Assembly: GCA_028023455.1 (NCBI GenBank)
Contig: JAQFVV010012507.1
Coordinates: 2,183,456 to 2,247,455 of the forward strand
Reading direction: 5' to 3'
Length of the DNA: 64,000 bases
From: Epiperipatus broadwayi
Taxonomy: Eukaryota; Onychophora; Udeonychophora; Euonychophora; Peripatidae
Part shown: piece by piece, positions 59,725-64,000 of the stretch
Layout of the letters: each line of letters starts with the position of its first letter
Position numbering within the stretch: the stretch's first letter is position 1
The notes under the pieces: model-generated
What the model saw: the letters and a program-made list of their open reading frames with translations, nothing else
Database searches by the model: none
What the model was told of the DNA's origin: nothing
Translations under genes and position numbers: made by a program

Positions 59725-60705
59725 ATGGATAACAATAGTAATAAAATGCCAGTTAATGGTGATTTTGACTTAAAAGATTTTTTGGAAAAATTTGAATCTA
59801 GATTAAATACTAAATTTGATGAACTTTCCCAGAAGCTAGAGTCTCAATATGATAAACTTAGAGCTGAGATAAAAACCAATCATGAGAAACTGATGAACGC
59901 ATTAACAAGCAACTCTGATGAATTTAAAGCTGGGTTGAAAACCAATGCTGATGATCTTTCTAAAGAATTAAAAGTTGCATCAAAAACTCTGGTAGATGAT
60001 AGTGTTACGAGTATAGACACAAAAGTTGATGAAGAACTGAAAGAATTAAATGTGTCTGACAAAATCTGTAGTAAAAATCTTGAATTAGTTGATGAAAATT
60101 TTGAAGAATACAAAGAACCCATTGAAGTGATTAGTAAAAATATAAAAGAAAATGAAGAGGATGTTAAAATGGTTGATAAAGATAATGAATTACTAAAGAT
60201 TACGGATAATACCAGTAATAAATTTAAAGATAAAATACAAAATCTAGTTCAAAAATGTACCATTAATTGTGGAAACGTTTATACAAAAATTAATATTTAC
60301 AAAGAAATATTCTTTACAAGAATTAACAATATAATATGTAATGTAAATTTTATGGAAGTAGAAATTGATCCAAATGGAGATTTAGGCAAAGTCAAAATAA
60401 AACTTAAATTCAGAAGTAAAGAGAAAATTAAAATAGATTTTCTTGAGATAATTTATACCAGTAAAAATATGAAGAAAATTAAAGTAAAATTCAAAGAAAT
60501 GAGTAGAGATAAGTTTAAAATAAATTATCTTAAAAGAAGTATAGATTTTATGAAAGATATTGGAAAAGCTAAAGTTAAACTTAAAGTTATAGATAGAAAG
60601 ATAAATAATAAAGATTTTCTTCAAGAAAATATAACTAAGGAAAGAAATTTGAGTAAACCTAAAGTTAAACTGAAAATAATTAATATAATAATGTTATTGT
60701 TGTAA
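59725..60705 (+). CDS. element 2 coiled-coil and lysine-repeat protein
   Basis: A 326-residue frame. The N-terminal half (about residues 15-185) is predicted coiled coil with a short degenerate repeat: RLNTKFDELSQKLESQYDKL, then EIKTNHEKLMNAL, then GLKTNADDLSKEL. The middle has one Cys pair (KCTINCGN). The C-terminal ~115 residues are about three and a half copies of a 30-residue basic unit: GKVKIKLKFRSKEKIKIDFL, MKKIKVKFKEMSRDKFKINY, GKAKVKLKVIDRKINNKDFL and KPKVKLKI. Alternating Lys and hydrophobic residues suggest beta strands with a charged face, perhaps for nucleic acid. No capsid-like gag core is seen. The design of the N-terminal half recalls the coiled-coil ORF of element 1. It ends with TAA; the next ORF is in the same frame two codons later. 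Confidence 0.75.
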   Translation: MDNNSNKMPVNGDFDLKDFLEKFESRLNTKFDELSQKLESQYDKLRAEIKTNHEKLMNALTSNSDEFKAGLKTNADDLSKELKVASKTLVDDSVTSIDTKVDEELKELNVSDKICSKNLELVDENFEEYKEPIEVISKNIKENEEDVKMVDKDNELLKITDNTSNKFKDKIQNLVQKCTINCGNVYTKINIYKEIFFTRINNIICNVNFMEVEIDPNGDLGKVKIKLKFRSKEKIKIDFLEIIYTSKNMKKIKVKFKEMSRDKFKINYLKRSIDFMKDIGKAKVKLKVIDRKINNKDFLQENITKERNLSKPKVKLKIINIIMLLL

Positions 60706-60711
60706 AACAAA

Positions 60712-60873
60712 ATGATTTTCAAGAGTTCTTTAATGTTGAAATTATATCACACTGATTTGCGATTTTTAAAGGATTATTTAGAAAATTTGAATGAATACCA
60801 TTCAAAATTATCCAGAGAATTGTTTTTAATTGAACCTAGAATAAGTAAAATAAAGACTTACTCAAGTCGATGA
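60712..60873 (+). CDS. small ORF 2 of element 2
   Basis: A 53-codon frame, ATG 60712 to TGA 60871-60873. It is helical and basic (FLKDYLENLNEYHSKLSREL). It lies in the same frame as the upstream ORF, separated by its TAA and two codons, so it could also be the far side of a stop codon. Its end overlaps the next ORF start as ATGA. No domain recognised. Confidence 0.45.
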   Translation: MIFKSSLMLKLYHTDLRFLKDYLENLNEYHSKLSRELFLIEPRISKIKTYSSR

Positions 60874-61100
60874 TGTTTATCAAGATAGTCAAAGGAAAAG
60901 TAAGATTATCTGATAAAATAGCAACTATTATTGATAAAGTTAAGAGTTATGTTAGTGCTTATGATCAAGTTACTATTTATGTAAAGGATATAGATGTAGA
61001 ATCTAAGGAGTTCATAGCAAAATCTTTAGATACTTATCTCAAAATTATTCAAAAGCAATTGAGTTATACCAAAATGCTATATGAAAATCTTGTAAATTAG
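60870..61100 (+). CDS. small ORF 3 of element 2
   Basis: A 76-residue frame starting with ATGATG that overlaps the stop of the preceding ORF by 4 bases. It is largely helical with heptad-like spacing (LSDKIATIIDKVKSYVSAYD, LKIIQKQLSYTKMLYENL). No recognised domain. The overlap is the same ATGA arrangement as the gag-pol junction of element 1, which argues for a retained gene rather than chance. A frame displaced by one base-change from the previous ORF is the alternative. Confidence 0.5.
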   Translation: MMFIKIVKGKVRLSDKIATIIDKVKSYVSAYDQVTIYVKDIDVESKEFIAKSLDTYLKIIQKQLSYTKMLYENLVN

Positions 61101-61375
61101 GGCAAACTTTTTCACAAAGTTTAACATACTGGAAATTCTTTACAGGAAGAATTGAAAAGGCACTTTTGATTATTATATTTTTTTTAAAAAAATTTGGACA
61201 AATATCTAGATGATCTGAGAGATAGATATAAATAAATGAATGTGGTTATTAATATGAAAAATAATATTCTTTAAACCATGTTAGTCCTTAGAAAGATTAC
61301 AAATTTGAGAAGTTTTTCGATATTTCATAATTAATTAGTTATTTGCAAAGACATTTTTTTTTTTTTCGGTGGATT

Positions 61376-61384
61376 TGAGGGAAT
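61376..61384 (+). other. polypurine tract of element 2
   Basis: TGAGGGAAT immediately precedes the 3' LTR (TGTAAATATC from 61385). It is short but comparable with GAGGGGAAA before element 1's 3' LTR. The region 61101-61375 before it is non-coding. Confidence 0.65.
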
Positions 61385-63117
61385 TGTAAATATCAATAGG
61401 TCGATATTTATATTTTAAAAATTTGTTATTTGTTATTAAAAAAAAAAATCTCTTTAAGTTGAAGTTTACATATGAAATATTTAAATTTTTCTTTTATGTT
61501 TATTAAATATAGTTATTATTTGAAGTTATTATTTTATTTATATATATTGATAGTACATCGTTATAAACATTTAATTATTAAAATAAATAAGGACATATAA
61601 ATTATTAATTATAAAAAAAAGATTATTTTATTTACAATGATTACTAAATGCAATAAATAATTATTTATGTATATTTTAAAAGATGTTAAATTTTCGATTT
61701 GATACTTTTTATATGTATACTTGATATTTTATTTTTATTTTGATGTTAATTGTTGTAAAAGAGAACATATATATATAACATGAGTTTTAAAATAGCATCT
61801 GCTGGCATGAAACCACGCGACAATAATAAGGAAGCCATTATTAGGATTATTGCTTATTATAAAAATGGGATATAGAACAAACAACTGAAGGATAGAATTT
61901 TATTACATTTTATTTCTTTAAAGTTTACCATTTTTAAAATACTGAAGTAACGTATATATATTTTGTAATAAACATATAAATTATGACGGGGTAATAAGGA
62001 TATATCGCAGCTAGGGCTGCATCATCATCATCGCTTTCATATATTCTAAAGCAATTTTTCAATGGAACAACTAAAAATTTCAACGTATAAATTTCATCGC
62101 GTCTGGAATTAAAAGCTGGCATAGCTATCTTAAATGTATTATCGTCAATTTAATTCTAATCCGGAAGTAATTGTAATTGAAGTACTGGATTTAACATTTT
62201 AATAAAATATGCATATATTCAAGAATTAATAATCTTCTTTAATGAAATCGTTTCGTCGTTCTTTTAATAGAATGCATTCTAAAAATAAAATAATAAAATA
62301 TACAGATGAAAAAACTCATGGACTAAATTAATTCTTAAAAGGACAATTAACTAAGTGAACTTTTAAAAAGGTATTTAATAATTTTATATATATATGTGTG
62401 ATGTGTGGATATACATTTTTGAGATTGATATATTTTTTTTTTTTTGTTTATTTTTATTTTTCATTGTAAAATGTAACGTTTGTGAATGATCAATTTAAGC
62501 GTCTTGTTCTATTATAACATTAAACGTATAACAGATGATGTTTAAGATAAATATTTAAATAATTTTAAAATCTGAAAATATAATTTATAAGTTGAGGTAC
62601 TATATATTAGTTATTATCTTTATATTATAACTATTAGGCAGAAATATGTCTTTATATATTTATGGTTTATATTAATATTGAAACATTAATATTATTTAAA
62701 GTCAAACGATAACATAAAATAAAGATGTGCTATTTATTTTTATAAATAATGCCTTTGTAATTATTTAAAGATCTCATTGATTAGTATGATTTTAGATTTG
62801 TTTTATATAAAGCTAGCTGGGAGGGCAATTTAAACAATTTATTAAAATATAATTGGAACAAGTTTGTTTTTCTTCATTCTTTAATATAAATGGAATAACT
62901 CATATACATTCCATTATATTTAACTTGCTTAATTATGAGCTACCATATAGTTTCCATTGTATTATTTATATAACCGGGATAATTTTGTCTTTCTTCAATT
63001 TAAATGGAATGTAGCAAGTACGATCCATTACATTTGGCTTACCCAAACATGGGCTACCTTAAGTTCCATTACATTTGGAGCATCCAAGTGAGGCTCTGAA
63101 TTATAGGTTCCATTACA
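61385..63117 (+). repeat. 3' LTR of element 2
   Basis: 1733 bp, nearly identical to 56241-57973. Differences include a G for A at about 61560, an extra base in poly(A) runs and a few others. It ends AGGTTCCATTACA and is followed directly by (AT)n. Confidence 0.92.
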
Positions 63118-64000
63118 ATATATATATATATATATATATATACAATTGAGGTATTCCCATTTGTGCTTTTATGCTTATAGAAAGTAATGTAAGTATAAAG
63201 TATAGCATTAGAATCCCAGAATTAGGCTGTTTTATAATGTTTTCTAGTTAATGGATATATACAGCAAATGCTGGTGGTCTCAACTTAGTTCAAGTTCTAT
63301 CATTTCATCAACTTCAGATGAGCAATCAGAGTCTATTGCCCACACATTTAGTTGTAAAATGTAGAGAAGCCTTCTCACTTCTTTGGGAATTTAAACTTGA
63401 ATTTCATGGAAATTAGTTGCAACTGCCTTGCCTTTGAAATTGACTAAAATTTTTACACACTAATTTCTGTTAAACTGAACCACTATTTATATCATAGGAT
63501 GATTAATCATAAGATTTTCCCTTTTCAGTTAATAAAAACAAGATAAGAATTAAGTTATCTTTATTCTATTTAAAAATTTTTTTTTCATCAAAAACAAAAA
63601 TGTGTTTTGATTTAAAAAAATTTTTCTTAATCTTTTAAGTAAAAACAGATTAGACTTTTTAATTATCTGTTTATTTTTTAAAAAAAAAAAAACCTGAAAC
63701 AATTACTTTAGACAAAAATAGCTTGCTTTGTTATATCAAAAATGTAGATTTTTTTAATTTATTAAATAGCCATCTTTTTATAATTTCAAATAGTTTGTAG
63801 TCCTTCAAAAAATATTAATTTTATAATTATTCAGTCTTTATTTAAATGATCATAAACTCAAATTTTGTCTGTTCATTTCTACTTCTTGTTTTAAGCTTTA
63901 AATATGTAGGCAGTTGTGTGCCATGAGAATTCATCTCAATATATACATATATAGCATATTGTGGGTAAATCATTGATAAATATGATGTCCATATTCAAAT
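63118..64000. other. non-coding flank
   Basis: It begins with about 24 bp of (AT)n, the right target flank of element 2, then AT-rich DNA with no supported feature to the end of the window. Confidence 0.5.

Larger units (their letters stand above)
56241..63117 (+). mobile_element. LTR element 2: pol-less LTR retrotransposon
   Basis: Two LTRs of 1733 bp (TGTAAATATC...TTCCATTACA) flank a 3411-bp internal region. ATAT adjoins both outer edges within (AT)n arrays, compatible with a 4-bp target duplication. The LTRs are nearly identical, differing by a few substitutions and single-base indels, so the insertion is young. The internal region has primer-binding-like sequences, a long leader (58041-59724) with no coding sense, three closely packed small ORFs (59725-61100), and a polypurine tract. 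There is no protease, reverse transcriptase, RNase H or integrase. It must therefore borrow enzymes. A primer-site sequence closely similar to element 1's makes element 1-type Gypsy elements the natural candidates. Confidence 0.9.

Overview
The window is strongly AT-rich animal nuclear DNA. Three splice-flanked coding pieces on the + strand have compatible phase-1 junctions: 6145-6293, 21858-21914 and 41851-42051, the last encoding most of a PDZ domain. I read them as exons of one host gene of unknown name, separated by introns of about 15.6 and 19.9 kb. Almost everything else recognisable is transposable-element sequence inside those introns. Spliced genes, GIY-YIG Penelope-like elements, tRNA-derived SINEs, APE-type non-LTR elements, Ty3/Gypsy LTR elements and MITEs together point to an invertebrate metazoan. 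The sequence alone does not settle the phylum.

Layout. 1-6144: a 1303-bp pogo/Tigger-like DNA transposon with a nested hairpin, then a dimeric tRNA-like SINE. 6145-6293: exon. 7.5-9.2 kb: hairpin MITEs, (TA)n palindromes and two Penelope-like C-terminal fragments in inverted orientation. 9.2-20.3 kb: three non-LTR retrotransposons (a truncated copy A and a nearly full copy B of one family, + strand; an unrelated CR1/Jockey-like element C, - strand), separated and bounded on every side by (AAT)n. 21858-21914: a 57-nt exon. 23.1-24.0 kb: two insertions ending in the same short sequence plus poly(A), each with target duplications (one has a tRNA-Gly-like body), and a 390-bp long-TIR MITE. 24044-37221: LTR element 1, a Ty3/Gypsy element with ~1.95-kb LTRs, coiled-coil ORF, gag and a damaged pol; its 5' LTR holds a solo LTR and its 3' LTR a piggyBac-like MITE. 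37.7-38.4 kb: a decayed reverse-transcriptase relic. 41851-42051: PDZ exon. 45.9-50.7 kb: a broken Penelope-like element. 56241-63117: LTR element 2, with 1733-bp LTRs and three small tightly packed ORFs but no pol.

A recurring theme is association with simple repeats. The non-LTR elements abut (AAT)n, and both full LTR elements sit in (AT)n with 4-bp ATAT at their edges. Both LTR elements also share an unusual plan: a coiled-coil ORF at the 5' end of the coding region and ATGA stop/start overlaps between ORFs. The strongest candidates for something undescribed are the pol-less element 2 and the AAT-bounded non-LTR cluster.

All boundaries were read by eye. Family names rest on visible motifs, not database searches.
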